Part shown: in pieces, positions 36,653-48,060 of the stretch
Position numbering within the stretch: position 1 is the stretch's first letter
Layout of the letters: each line of letters begins with the position of its first letter
From: Takakia lepidozioides
Lineage: Eukaryota > Streptophyta > Takakiopsida > Takakiales > Takakiaceae
Assembly: GCA_030704615.1 (NCBI GenBank)
Contig: CM060732.1
Coordinates: 32,099,053 to 32,159,052, forward strand
Length of the DNA: 60,000 nt
Direction: 5' to 3'
Position numbers and translations under genes: made by a program
Notes under the pieces: generated by a model
What the model was told of the DNA's origin: nothing
The model's database searches: none
Seen by the model: only the letters and a program-made list of their open reading frames with translations

Positions 36653-37269
36653 TATGAAGTTTTCTTTTGGTTTTATTCGGGGCCAAATTTGAAATGGGAT
36701 GGTTGTGTGTCCTTGTTGTCCTGTTTGCAATGTGTGCGTGGAATGCACATTAATGGGAACAAACTATTGTTGGAGATGGGGGTTGCATGGACTGCCCGGA
36801 TTGTTCCTTCAATCTATTTAGTGTTTTCTGGACCTCACAGACTTGAGTGCATTGCAAAAACAAACAAACGACTTTGGTTCGTGTACAGCATTCTCGCATC
36901 ATTTGGTCGTTGGTCTCCAAACCATTCCTGCTTGAAGAATGGTTGGTGAATCCATCACGGTGAAGTCCACCTCATCAAAGAGCTGTGAGGCATTCTCAAA
37001 TCTATTGAGCATCCATGATGCTCCCGCACATACCTGGCATGTTCGCAAGGATGGTGAGTAAGAAAAGATTTCGCAGGGATCCGCTTTAGATCATGTCAGT
37101 GTGCACCTCCTCACGACGTACCCACATAAACTTGTGAGGGCTTGGTATGTTGATAACGTCTGCATGGATGCAATGGATACAATGGATGTAACATATCCAT
37201 GGCCACTTTGCATTCCCGGGAAATGGCTGATCAACCCGCGGAAATAGGTGACACCCGCGGAAATAGGCC
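36653..37269. other. Downstream of gene B, no gene recognised
   Basis: No supported coding sequence. ACCCGCGGAAATAGG occurs twice in direct order at about 37236-37268, just before the terminal GTGAGCC cluster. Confidence 0.35.
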
Positions 37270-37364
37270 ATGTATGTATGCTGACGTGGCGTGAGCCTGT
37301 GCTGGGCTCACGGTTTCCTGGGCTCATAGGCTCACGGCTCCAGGCTCACGGAATAGCACCCCCC
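37270..37364. repeat. Right end of the middle element
   Basis: A cluster of GTGAGCC/GGCTCACGG motifs ends in CACGGAATAGCACCCCCC right before the target duplication. Its reverse complement begins GGGGGGTGCTATTCCGTGAGC, matching the style of the inner element's ends. Confidence 0.75.
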
Positions 37365-38299
37365 TTCACGGGCAATGGTGTGTCACCCACGACAATGTCC
37401 CTCACGGCAGTGTCAGCCACACCGGTATCCGCAGTGTCACCCTGAGGTGCAGTGTAACCCTCCTTCCCTGTTGCTCCTCTCTGCGCAGTGTCACCCTCGG
37501 TTTCAGGGCCTCCTCCCCTTGCAGTGTCACCCTCCGCATCAATGTGACCCACGAAGGCTCGGTGACTGTCTGTCTGCTCAATCCCCCGGACAATGTCACC
37601 CTCAATACTGACCACCTCCTCCAATGTGACATGTTGTGGCGCGAAATGACTTGGATCTTCAGTCTGCATCATTCGAACAGTGTCATTATGAGAGAGGTTG
37701 ACCACCTGATCCTCACAAATACTTACATTGCTGCATGGAGGGTTCAACCCAGCATCTCCAGATTCAAAGTCATACACAGACTCTGGGTCAAGCGGGTCCC
37801 CGGTTCTTCGATTAAGACCTCCAAAAGAAATGACTGGGGATGCGGACAAAGAGGTTCGCACTTGGGTGTTCCACCTTGATGTATCATCTTCAGTATCAGT
37901 ATCAGAATTCACGGGCAAATCCCGCGTCAAGTCTGCTAGGTTCACCCCCAAGTGCAGCTGGGTTGAGTACAATTCACCAACCTGCGACAAAGATACAATG
38001 GTAGATTGACTTGGAATGATGTCCTCGTCATGTACATCGTCGCTTTGCAAGGCGGAAATTGAATGAAGATGAGGTTCAACCATCTCCTCATCCTGTAACA
38101 TAGAGGGCCCATCACTCGTTTGCACGCCCCCTGTATCGCATTGTGGAGGGGCCCCATACACAACTTCGTGAAGCTCACGTTGAGCCTCAAAAAGGTTTTT
38201 GAACGCATTGGCGACTTGATTGGTCATGAGCTCGGACTCATCTGCATCGGGGAAAAGACAAAGGTTTTCAGTCGTGGAACGAGATTTTTGAAAGTGCAA

Positions 38300-38650
38300 G
38301 GGTTACACTATATAAGGGTTACACTGACTAGGACAAGACAGTGGTTCGGATTACACGATGTGGGTTACACCACCCTTGTTAGAGACAGTAGTTTGCAATG
38401 GGTTACACTACATGGGTTACACTAGTGAGATTACACAACGAGGGGTAACAAATCTAGGGTAACACAACGAGGGGTAACATTAGGGGTACACTGATTACAG
38501 GGTTACATACTCCGAGGGTTACACTGATTACAGGGTTACACACAGCGAGGGTTACATTGAGTACAGGCTTCCACATAGCGAGGGTTACACTGATTACAGG
38601 ATTACAAACAAATGGGTTACACGACGAGAGGGGTGACAGTGGATGGAGTA
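38300..38650 (+). repeat. GGGTTACAC array in a Ulp1-gene intron
   Basis: Degenerate GGGTTACACTGATTACA units fill the intron between the second and third exon groups of the Ulp1 gene. They are the same family as the outer element's subterminal arrays. Confidence 0.75.
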
Positions 38651-39539
38651 ACACTTACAGAGATACCAAGGCACTACAGACCCAATGTCTCTCATATATT
38701 GGATGCCCAAACGCGCATTGAAGTCCATTTCTGTTGGTGATTCGCTGAAGAGGCCACAACACCAAAGCTGGATAAACGATTCTCTCTGATGGATCGCAAA
38801 GTGATGGGCGGCGCGACGATGGCTTGCCTTGCAAAACTGTATAGCTCCGTTGATCTTAACTGACTTGTCACCCCACTCTTCTGTACTCAAACTCGATCTT
38901 AAGTCCTCGAGCTCAAAATCCAAGGTCGCAATCCCGTCACCAGGTTGTGCAAAGTACATCAGACTAAAGCCATAATACTCATACCAGGTCCTTCACCTTT
39001 GAGGCCGTAAGAGCACTTTCCAGAAGGTCAGTCGTGAACCCCAACCTGGGATGCGTTTGGGAAACTGATCTGCCATGATTTCTTACATCGTTGTGGGCCA
39101 GAATTCTCAAAAGAAGTGGTGGCGGTCCAATGTGCGGTTTGGTGAGATTCTCCATTTGACTGATCAATCCTTCCGCAAAACTGCGAGTGAATTCCAACGG
39201 ATCTGGAACAACCAAACCTTCAATTCCATCTACAGTAATAGTGATGACAAGAGGATTTGAAGTTCTGGCATCGTCAAGGTCGGTATTGCCAACAACTGGT
39301 TCGTCCATCGTGTCATCATCATGTGAGGCTTGGCTCTCTCGATGGACTCGTGTAAGTCTCCCACATTTCTTCTTTTTCTGCTTTAGCATGTCAGGATGCC
39401 CAATGCTCTCCAAATACTCCTTCAGCCGATTCAATTCCTCTATCATTGACGGACCATGATCCGGCTGGGCTGTAAATGCCTTGTGGGCAGTAACAACACT
39501 GTCCATATCATCGCTTCTAAGATGATGTCGAGCTCCCTG

Positions 39540-39775
39540 CGCAATACAGCGTGAGGGGTTACACCAGAGAAAAGTGTTACAGCACGAGGGGTTACACATG
39601 AAAAAGGGTTACAAGGAAGATGGGCTACACGGGGTTACACAGAGGTGGGTTACACACCAGAGGGATTTTTAAAAGGGGTCCTCTGTAGGTGGATTACACT
39701 CTGGGTTACACGCCACAGGAGAGACAGGGGGGGTAACACAAAGGGTTACACGGATAGACAACATTTGAAAACAGA
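39540..39775 (+). repeat. Short GGGTTACAC array in a Ulp1-gene intron
   Basis: About ten degenerate GAGGGGTTACAC units occupy most of the intron between exon 1 and exon 2 of the Ulp1 gene. Confidence 0.7.
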
Positions 39776-40779
39776 GAAATGGCAGGGAATCCAACTTGAT
39801 TGTCCGTCGATAGAACCCAACTTGATTTTGCAGCTGTCGCATGGACTGCGCCCTCGCCTCGCGCAACAAATTCTTGGAATGCTGGCCAAAACCCCTTCTC
39901 ATTGACATTCGGAAATGGGAACTGAGGAATAAGGCCATGCGGTAGCATAAGGATTGAGCCTGGAGTTCGCTTTCGCAAGATGAACCTTGAGCTCCGGTTT
40001 CCCCGGTTTCCAATGTTGATTTTCTTTGCAATAGGGACAGGTAGAGGCGGGCTCAGTCGCCGCTTGTCTCTCTCGTTAGGAACCTGCCGAACAGAAGGAC
40101 CAGGGACAGAAACAACAGGAGCACCAGAAGATGGAACCTCTGCAGCAGAAGTAGCCGCAGAAGGTACAACAGCAGGCACTTCAATCAGATCTGCAATCTC
40201 ACCCAAAGCCACCCTATTTTGCAGAATCCATGCATGATATGCATCAACAGAAGAAGCTGAAACAAAATTCACCACATTTTCAACAGCCATGGCATGCTTG
40301 AGCTCCACATCAGGAAACGGTTTTGTTCCTTTCGGTCTGGCCATACATGCGGCCGTTCCATCGACAATTTGCCGATTCAATCTGCTCTTATCTACCTTTA
40401 CTTCCCCACAGTAAGGACATTTGAACTTAGGCCGGCCCTTTGCTCCCTCCACGGCCTCTCTACACCTGGTGTGGCAGTACGCGATCATTGTAGCATGCTC
40501 ATGCTCAGTGTACCAGAAGCGAATTCGTTCGCCGTCCCTCTTCAAGTGATCAAATGGAATAGTAGCCTCTCCAGGGAACAGATAACAATCAGCCATGGCA
40601 AAAGAAAAAGCTGACAGAAGAGAAGAGCAAGAGCAAGAGCAAGAGCAGACAAGACAAGACCAAGATAATTCCGAAGAACGCACAGCAGGGAGCACGCACA
40701 GCAAGGAGTGCAGGAAGAATCTGAAAGGGCTGCGAGAAGGGAAAAACTAAACAATGATCAAAGAACGAAGAACGAAGCT

Positions 40780-41360
40780 AGCTAGATGTCACCCGTAAGG
40801 CACATCGGTTAAGCGAAAGCCGGCGGTTCATTAAAATCTGGCGGCTTGCAATCAATTATATCCACACTGACTCACACGTGTATGAGTTGCAATCCCGGTG
40901 TCACCCGAAATAGCGGAGTGTAACCCATAACCCTACACTTGTGAGCGCGACAAACCGGCCGTTACCCGCATGCGAGACACGTCGAGTGTAACCCTCCGTC
41001 ATGTACCCACATATGGTGTAACCCTTCGTCACAACCTCATGTACCCCTAGTCTATGTGACTCCCGAACACAACATCGATGTAACCTTGTCATATCAAACC
41101 ATTAGTATGCAACCTCCAGGTAAACATGGTCAATGTAACGCCCCACCCATGTAACCCTAGCCTATGTGGCTCCGCGAGCACAACATCCACGTAACCCATC
41201 AAACATGTCAACCCCATCTAAACCTCCATTACTAAACCGTCTACCAAGCCACCATGTATTGAGAAAGAAAACACCGTGTAACCCCCTGTGTGTAACCATA
41301 GCACACGTGACGCAGTCATATAAACCATCAGACATGTAACCGGTTGACAATGCTTGCAGA
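40780..41360 (-). repeat. Degenerate GTAACCC array upstream of the Ulp1 gene
   Basis: Widely spaced GTGTAACCC and ATGTAACC units occur between the start of the Ulp1 gene and an inverted exon fragment. No gene is supported here. Confidence 0.6.
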
Positions 41361-41485
41361 ACACGCAGGATTCGATACGTATTGCATCCAGAATAGCGAT
41401 GAGTAGGCTGCCTCGGCTGGTATGTGAACAAAAGATACACGAGAGGAGAGTGAATGGGCACCCCGTCAAATGAGCGGCTGCTTGC

Positions 41486-41700
41486 ATGGCTAGACCGAAA
41501 GAAACAAAACCCTTTCGTAATGCGGATCTCAGGAATACCATAGCCATCGGGGACGGTGACAAAACAACAAGAATGACATTGAGAAAGAAAAAGGATAGAG
41601 ACAACCGTATCAATCGTAGAGAAAACCGTAGTAATAGATTTGCCGGATCACTGCGCGGAAAGCATTGTCTTGCATGTTGCTGGGAGGACGATACGGAACT
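41486..41700 (+). pseudogene. Inverted fragment of Ulp1-gene exon 1
   Basis: The plus-strand sequence ATGGCTAGACCGAAAG... encodes MARPKETKPFRNADLRN. This resembles MARPKGTKPFPDVELKH encoded on the opposite strand near 40300-40345. A later piece, RENRSNRF, resembles GNRSSRF of the same exon. The spacing between the two pieces is much shorter than in the parent, so this is a rearranged, degenerate, inverted partial copy. Confidence 0.5.
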
Positions 41701-41895
41701 GAATGAACTACAAATCTTTCACATTGATGTGTGAAGCCGATTGGGCGCCACGGGAATTGCAGAAAGCTGATGCCCCAAAGCAAAAAAACGAGCGAGCTAG
41801 GAATCTGAAAAATGGACGGAGAGAGCAAATTAGGGTTTCGGCCTCCATTTCAACCTCCATTCGGCCGTCGGATAGTTTACACGTGTATGATGTAC

Positions 41896-42590
41896 ACGAG
41901 GCGGAGTTACAGAGGGTTACATGGGTTACAGAGGGTTACAGAGCGTTACATGGATTACAAAGGGTTACACAGGGTTACATGGAGTGAGGGTTACATAGGG
42001 GTGAGGGTGACACTCTGCGGTGTTACAGAGGGTTACATGGTGGTGAGGGTTACAGAGGGTCACAGAGGGTTACATGGGTTACAAAGGGTCACAAAGGGTT
42101 ACATGGGTTACAAAGGGTTACAGAGGGTTATATGGAGTGAGGGTTACATAGGGGTGAGGGTGACACTCTGCGGTGTTACAGAGGGATACACGGGTTATAG
42201 AGGGTTACATGGTGGTGAGGGTTACAGAGGGTCACAGAGGGTTAGATGGAGTGAGGGTTACATAGGGGTGAGGGTGACACTTTGCGGTGTTACAAAGGGT
42301 TACATGGGTTACAGAGGGTTATATGGTGGTGAGGGTTACAAAGGGTCACAGAGGGTTACATAGGTTACAAAGGGTTACAGAGGGTTGCATGGAGTGAGGG
42401 TTACATAGGGGTGAGGGTGACACTTTGCGGTGTTACAGAGGGTTACAGAGGGTTACATGGTGGTGAGGGTTACAAAGGGTTATAAGGTGGTGAGGGTTAC
42501 ACCTGGTGAGGGTTACAGAGGGTTACAGAGGGTTACATGGAGTGAGGGTTACATAGGGATGAGGGTGACACTCTGCGGTGTTATAGAGGG
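41896..42590 (+). repeat. Right subterminal AGGGTTACA array of the outer element
   Basis: Repeats of AGAGGGTTACATGG and GTGACACTCTGCGGTGTTACAG in higher-order units are the reverse complement of the left array. The last bases before 42591 (GCGGTGTTATAGAGGG) match the left array at about 8190-8205 in inverted form. Relative to the left arm about 55 bp are missing before the terminal repeat resumes at 59777, because the CACTA composite lies in between. Confidence 0.85.
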
Positions 42591-42745
42591 CATCGCGGGT
42601 TGCGACCCCCGGACTAAAAAACACGTCGCAGGGGGCGTCGGGCGTTGCTGCCCGCAAATAGGGTTTGCGACGCCCGACCGTCGCTTCTTGCAACCCCCGC
42701 CCAAAAAACATGTCGCCCTTGGCAACGTGCTGCAGTCGCGAGGGC
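42591..42745. repeat. Left GCGAC subterminal repeats
   Basis: Short GC-rich units such as TTTGCGACGCCCGACCGTCG and CTTGCAACCCCCGCCC match, in the same orientation, the units at 52690-52790. They lie right after the interrupted AGGGTTACA array. Confidence 0.7.
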
Positions 42746-43152
42746 AGCCTGGTGGGGGGGGGTTTGGGGGTTTATTTTGGGGGTGAATTGGGGGTGGTTT
42801 TTTGTTTTTTTCCCGGTTTTGTATTTGGGGATGGGAGAACTTACAGTTCCATTTCTCTGAGTTAGCAGGTACACAATTGAGCAAGCATGAATCGAGGGTG
42901 AGGACGGTGCGACATATGAATAAGATGGAAGATGGAAAGATGGAAATATATTTACAAGACATGAGCTGAAAAGCTCACAAGGGTTTAGTAGACTGACTCT
43001 GGGACCTACATGGACTAGGACTAGTCATCCTCATCCTCAACCTCAGTGGAGGACTCAGAGCTATCCGATGAGCCTGATGACTCCGCGCCCTTTGCCAGAG
43101 CACGTAAATGAGGCGGCGTTCCCCTAAGTCCCATAGAGCTCTCATCCAATCC

Positions 43153-45161
43153 CTAGGCATGACCCTCGACCTCATCCATACTAGTGCCCTGTAGTGCACT
43201 CATCCCCTCTGTGTTGGCCATGTTCTTCATGAGGGATTGCCAACCATGCTCCTTGGCGTAGTTGTACTCTACCGGAGATGGCTTCCTCTCAAACGCACGT
43301 TGCTACACATGCCACAAATTAAAGTCAGTTCTTCGCGATGATGGATCCAGAAAGAAGACATAACAAAATCCATAGGGAAATACGACTTACAAATCGCAAG
43401 ATAAAACCCTTGGATCCGTCGACGCCCCACTTGTGTGTGGATTCGTGCTTGTCAAGGCGGACTGTTGTTGCTTCGCGTGCCCGGTCAAATTTGGCCTTGT
43501 TTGCGGCATCAGTCTCTCCCGCAATGAGTGCATCCCACGATACCTATGCACCCCCCCCCCCCCCCCCCCCAACAATTAGTGAATTACACACATACGTTGC
43601 ATCGAATCCACCTCATTAATGCACATGCGACAAATGGAAGGTGACATGATTCAGGATTTGCCAACTTGTGTAATTCCATAAGGTGGTTTGGGTATGGCCC
43701 CCTTTTCCATTGCCCTCCGAATGATCTGTCTGGCACGGTACCTCCTATCCTTCAAGTTTCGCCCCACCATCTCCATCACCCTTGTGTCACTCCAATTGCC
43801 CGAAAACCGGCGGTCTAATTCACGGGCATACGTCCGCTTCGCACCAAAGTGCTGATCAGCCCACTCGATGTGCAAAGGGAACCACCTCAATGCGAGTTCG
43901 AAGGTTGGCTTCTTCATAGCCTCAAGGCCATCCCACCCTCTCCTTTCTTTGTAGCCTCCTTCCCCTGCTCCTTTGTTACCCCACTGCCCTCCCCCGCATG
44001 CACACTCACCCCTTCCTCTCCATGGGACTTCTTTTTCTTCTTCTTCTTTTTCTTCCCCTTCCCCGCTACTTCCTCTCTCTCCTTCTCCCCTCCCTTCTCT
44101 CTCTCTCCTCGGCAGCCCCTTCATTGATGGTAAAAGGGATCTCGGGAGATCGAGGCCTCTTCTTCTTACCTTTGGTGTTCGGGTCCTTCATGAACACCAC
44201 GTGCTGTCCCTCGTTGGCAACCCCACGGGACTGCACCAATGAGGCCAGCCACATTGCTGCCTCTTGAAGACAAATAACCCCTCCAAATTCAAAAAAAGAA
44301 ACAAACAACAAAGAAAATCATGCATGCAAAGGAAAGGATAAATCATGGAACAAGGTGCGACAGTTGTACCTTTGCAAGCTTGTCTGACTCGCCCATGGTG
44401 TCACCCGATGTGGGAGGAGTCCCCGTTTCCGGATGTGCCTGCTCTATCCCCTCCTGGAGCGCCACTGGAAGTAGATTCCAGATGTGGATCATAGCCGGCG
44501 GCGGCGCCCCGTAGTCCAGGCCCTTCTTTGCTGACCGCTCAGGCTCAGGGGGTGGTGTCGCTGATCGGCTAGGCTGCTCCGAACCGGCCCATACCTCCTC
44601 CTCTCCCCACCCCCCCCCCCCCCCCCAAATGCGTATCAAGGTAGAAACCCTCACCCGGCTTGACTTCTTCAAGGCGCTTCGCTATCTTGGCCACTTCATT
44701 GGCCCTCCTCGTCTCCTCCTCCCTCATCGACAACAATGGGCTGGCAATGGAGGCTTTCAAAGGCCCTTGAACCTGACGTTGGGCCTTGGCAAGTGCAGCC
44801 TTTGCTGCGGAGGAAGGGGTCGCTATGGGGGAAAGGTGCCCATACCGGGCCCCCGAACGGGTGATGTGCTTGCCAAGGTACATTTCACCCGTCTTGGTGG
44901 CCGGGGGTGTGCTCAACTGAGCATCCGGCTCAGCAACAACCTCCCGAATAGGAGAGCTGGCTGAGCCGGCCCCTGGCGCATCCAAGATGTGGACAAGAGG
45001 GGGGGGGGGTACTGGCCTCGGGGGGCCAGACGAGCCCTCTGGTTGCGGCTGTCGACGGGGCTGGTTAGCCGTGAGACGCCCTGGCGTGTCACACGTGCCG
45101 GCAGAGCAAACGGATTGTCCGCCCCTTTCTTTGGGGCAGGGGACTTCTTCTCTTTCCCCAT
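43153..45161 (-). pseudogene. CACTA-associated second gene, DNA-binding-like
   Basis: The start ATG at 45161 gives MGKEKKSPAPKKG and a Pro-rich N-terminus, then a Lys/Ala-rich coiled segment (AAKAALAKAQRQV, ANEVAKIAKRLEEVKPG). The exon at 43960-43680 encodes LRWFPLHIEWADQHFGAKR...SDTRVMEMVGRNLKDRRYRA. After a homopolymer gap, the exon at about 43540-43390 (VSWDALIAGETDAANK) ends at a donor GTAAGT, and the last exon (QRAFERKPSPVEYNYAKEH) ends at TAG, 43153. The layout recalls the plant Ptta/En/Spm transposase-like accessory proteins. Long C/G runs at 43551-43570, 44610-44627 and 44999-45009 coincide with frame changes, so sequencing errors are possible. Confidence 0.5.
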
Positions 45162-45430
45162 AAGCTGGCACCTGTCATGCAAACCCACAAGTTGGCCTCA
45201 TTAGGAACATTCCAGATCAAAAACAAAAAACACCAAGCATGTCGGGGGCTGACGAGAGGGGGCAACAAATAGAAAGAAAAAGGGGGGGGCGGCGGGGGGC
45301 AGTGACTGAGCACCACGGGCTCAGTCCCCCCCCTCTCCCATTTTTATTTTTTTTGGTTTCCTAATCTCTCCCTCTCTCTCTCCCTCTCTCTCCCTCTCTC
45401 CCTCTCCCTCTATAACTTTTTGGATTTCAT
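45162..45430. other. Upstream region with CT microsatellite
   Basis: There is a G-rich stretch at 45280-45300 and a CTCTCTCCCTCT microsatellite at 45366-45412. No gene is supported. Confidence 0.4.
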
Positions 45431-47390
45431 TTGGCCCTGATATTTACTATTTGCTTCTTTCATCTAAACTGGATGAAATACATGAATAATGGTGACCTAT
45501 TCTAAAAATCCAAGAGGTAGTAATTTGTACCATCATAAATGATGGTAGTTACTAAACCTAAGCCTATACCGTAACCCTAAGATACCTTTTTATGGGATAT
45601 CATCCATTAACAAAGTGCATCTCTTTAAAATGTGATTTTTCATCCACCCTGGATGAGAAATCGGGAAGTTGTGCCCTAAACGGGCCGACATATTTCACAA
45701 CACAGAACTCGTGCTTCTATGATCCTTGATGATGCGCCGTGTAAACCTGCTCCCTTGCGGCTACATGGTACTCGTGATGGCTGGCTTTTGGGATGCGCAT
45801 TGGCAGATAGACAGATTCCTCTCTGGCAGTCGACAATGCAGTGATCGCTCTGCTCAGAAATTTATGATTCTGTTAAATTCGCAGCGGCGCTCTTACTCCT
45901 CGTTGGGAAGTACTCCACCCCTACTTAGCCACAGATTACATGTTGCTCTCTTTCTGTATGAGCTACTCTCTATATGTGAACACTTCTACTTTGATTGCGT
46001 TCTGCTGGAGACATCTACTGAACGCCATGGCGCAAGGCATACCACAAACATTCAAGGTTTTTTTTTTTGAGTGTACCCTTGCTTGGATTACGATTTGTAC
46101 ATGCTTTAGAATTCAACACTGACATGGATAGCAACTGTGAAAACCTGCCACTCACCTGATGCATCCTCACTAACACACATCTCTATGTGGTGGTTTTTGG
46201 GACGGGCACAGGTGAGGGTTTTCACTTGTCTTGAATTATTGAAGCCTGCAGAGTCTGATTCATGCATAAGGGATTGCTGCTACCGCCTGAAGCTGCTGAT
46301 ACCAACTGTTGTTTCAAATCTGCCATCTTGCTGCCTCAAATCGGCTTCAAGTCTGCTCTAATGAGGATCACCTTCTTACTCCTTATCCCTGTTTTTGGTT
46401 CTTGATAACCACTTCTATATGTTTTGGAGTTAAGACACACAAAAGACTTCATAGAAAACAAAATCTCTGTTGAAGGCTCTGGCTGTTTTCAACAAAGGTA
46501 CATGGCTGCGGCTATAGCTCTGGCAGCATGGAAACCAAGCTCTGAAATGAAACACCATGGCCTGGCTCTGATGGATCAGAAGATAGACCTTGTGATAACA
46601 AACATTCTTCAAGGCTCTTATATCACCACTATTTCATTACATGATAGGGGACAATGGTTTCTGAGTTCATTTCTTTAACTAGCAGAGCTTGTTATGAGGC
46701 CCTGGAATACCACTCCAGGCCCATATCTACTTGAGGGTACTCAGCCCTATGTTTTGTTTTGTTAGAAATCTGGCTTATGACTTGGCACTGAAGCACCTTC
46801 AGACCTGGCCCCATCAGTATTTTGGTTTTCAAGAACTACTTGCTGGTAGATGTTGTGCGCTTCCTACCTTATACTATGGCAGAGTTTTGATCTTGAAGTC
46901 CTGGAATAACTATCCAGGCTTACATATGCCTGAAAAAACTCAGCCCCGCTTCTACTTTATGAATCTTGCATGTGTCTTGGCACTGACAGATCAGTTTCAC
47001 GCCTACACAGGATGTTGTTTTAGGAAGATGAATGGCTCAAGAACTAGATTATGTAAGGCTTGACCCGTGTCAACAACAAAAAATGAATGCTTTATGTCAA
47101 CTTATGGGGCTTTCAGGATATGAATGACCAGGAATCCCGCCCTCCCACCCTGTTTTTTCAGATACCCTGAAAAGTTATAAGATGTTCAAATGAGTTGGTA
47201 AAAGGGGTTGTTAGATGATGCCCTATAAAGGGTTGCTTTGTCTTTCAATGACAATGACCTTAGTGGTCTTGTCCATGTCTTGACATGACATGTATATCTT
47301 CTCTCCCTCCCTCTTTTTTTTTGCTGTTCACAAAAGTAAACAAACCACAAGGGAGACAGGGTGCAGAAAAAGTTAAAAGATGTACTCATA

Positions 47391-48060
47391 AGACGTTGTT
47401 TGCCATAGCCTTGTGGCCATTGACCCCGCGCCCAGTTTGAGCGGAAACAAAAGGGACAGAACCTGCCTCTGTCAAGGGCTGACGTTGGTAGTAAGACTTA
47501 CCTTCATATATAGAATTAATCTGGGTTTTCCAGATATCCTCTAGAAATCCCTTCACACAAGCATCAAACTGTTGTGTGTGATTTGCCCAATAACTAGGCC
47601 TCAGGAGGGCCTGGCCTTTTGGCTCAGCCTTGAGACTTTCAAAGTTGGTAAACAGAGGTACAGGCACAAACCTCGGACAGTGTATCAGAAAACGTGTACT
47701 GTCTTCAGATTGCCCACACAACGGGCAATTGCACTCTCCCTTTCCTCTCTGCTTCTGTTTGCTGGCTTCCTGCCCTGAGTTTAAATTTCAGTCTAGTGCC
47801 GAGAGTGGGTAGACCCTTGAGGTCATCCAAGATGTCCTCCCCCATGACACTGACTGGAAACAAGTTCAGGGAAGTTTTTTGCCTAACTTCATTTTCATCA
47901 GACAATCTCATGGCAACAGACATGGGTTTGGACACTACAGCCTCTAAGTCAGATTTATCAACCCATATTGCATATCCGTACTCCAAGGCAGGTCTAATAA
48001 TGCGACAAAGCATGGTTTTCTTAACCTCAGAGTTGACCCCTCTGCAGAAAAAGTTAAAAA
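47391..48060 (-). pseudogene. LINE reverse-transcriptase C-terminal fragment
   Basis: The minus-strand frames give VKKTMLCRIIRPALEYGYAI, a typical end of the reverse-transcriptase connection region. This is followed by SLNLFPVSVMGEDILDDL and, in a shifted frame, CGQSEDSTRFLIHCPRF, the C-x2-C...H...C-type motif found near the end of many non-LTR retrotransposon proteins. Frame changes occur near 47715. The same protein segment is present in three plus-strand copies at 50.3-52.2 kb. Confidence 0.65.

Larger units (their letters stand above)
16016..37364. mobile_element. Middle element: 21.3-kb insertion in the Ulp1 gene, 9-bp TSD
   Basis: TTCACGGGC occurs directly before (16007-16015) and directly after (37365-37373) this block. 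On the minus strand the Ulp1 reading frame passes from CCA TTG CCC GTG at the right copy to GTG AAC ACT at the left copy without a shift if one copy is removed. The ends are imperfect inverted repeats rich in CGTGAGCC: the left end has GGCGTGAGCCCAG, and the reverse complement of the right end reads GGGGGGTGCTATTCCGTGAG. A 9-bp duplication fits the Mutator superfamily. Its own genes are a SWIM-type transposase remnant (16431-16931, minus) and ParB-methyltransferase-like gene B (31076-36652, plus). A related element is nested inside it. Confidence 0.85.
37374..40596 (-). pseudogene. Ulp1-type gene of the outer element, 5' half
   Basis: This is the N-terminal part of the gene whose protease end lies at 16006-14035. 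Exon 1 begins at the ATG at 40596 and includes a small zinc-finger-like stretch, FKCPYCGEVKVDKSRLNRQ, like those in transposon-encoded DNA-binding N-termini. The next exon starts after TGCGCAG at about 39540 and encodes a charged, partly Lys-rich segment. A one-base frame slip near 38983 precedes the stretch that ends at the donor T|GTAAGTG (about 38663, phase 1). The third exon starts after GATGCAG (about 38243), fits that phase, and runs into (E)GDTA repeats before the insertion site at 37373-37365. Across the insertion the frame continues at 16006. Confidence 0.68.

Noticed and set aside
43920-44130. Plus-strand frames rich in Ser/Pro/Leu
   Set aside because: They are the antisense of the Glu/Gly/Lys-rich exon of the minus-strand CACTA gene.
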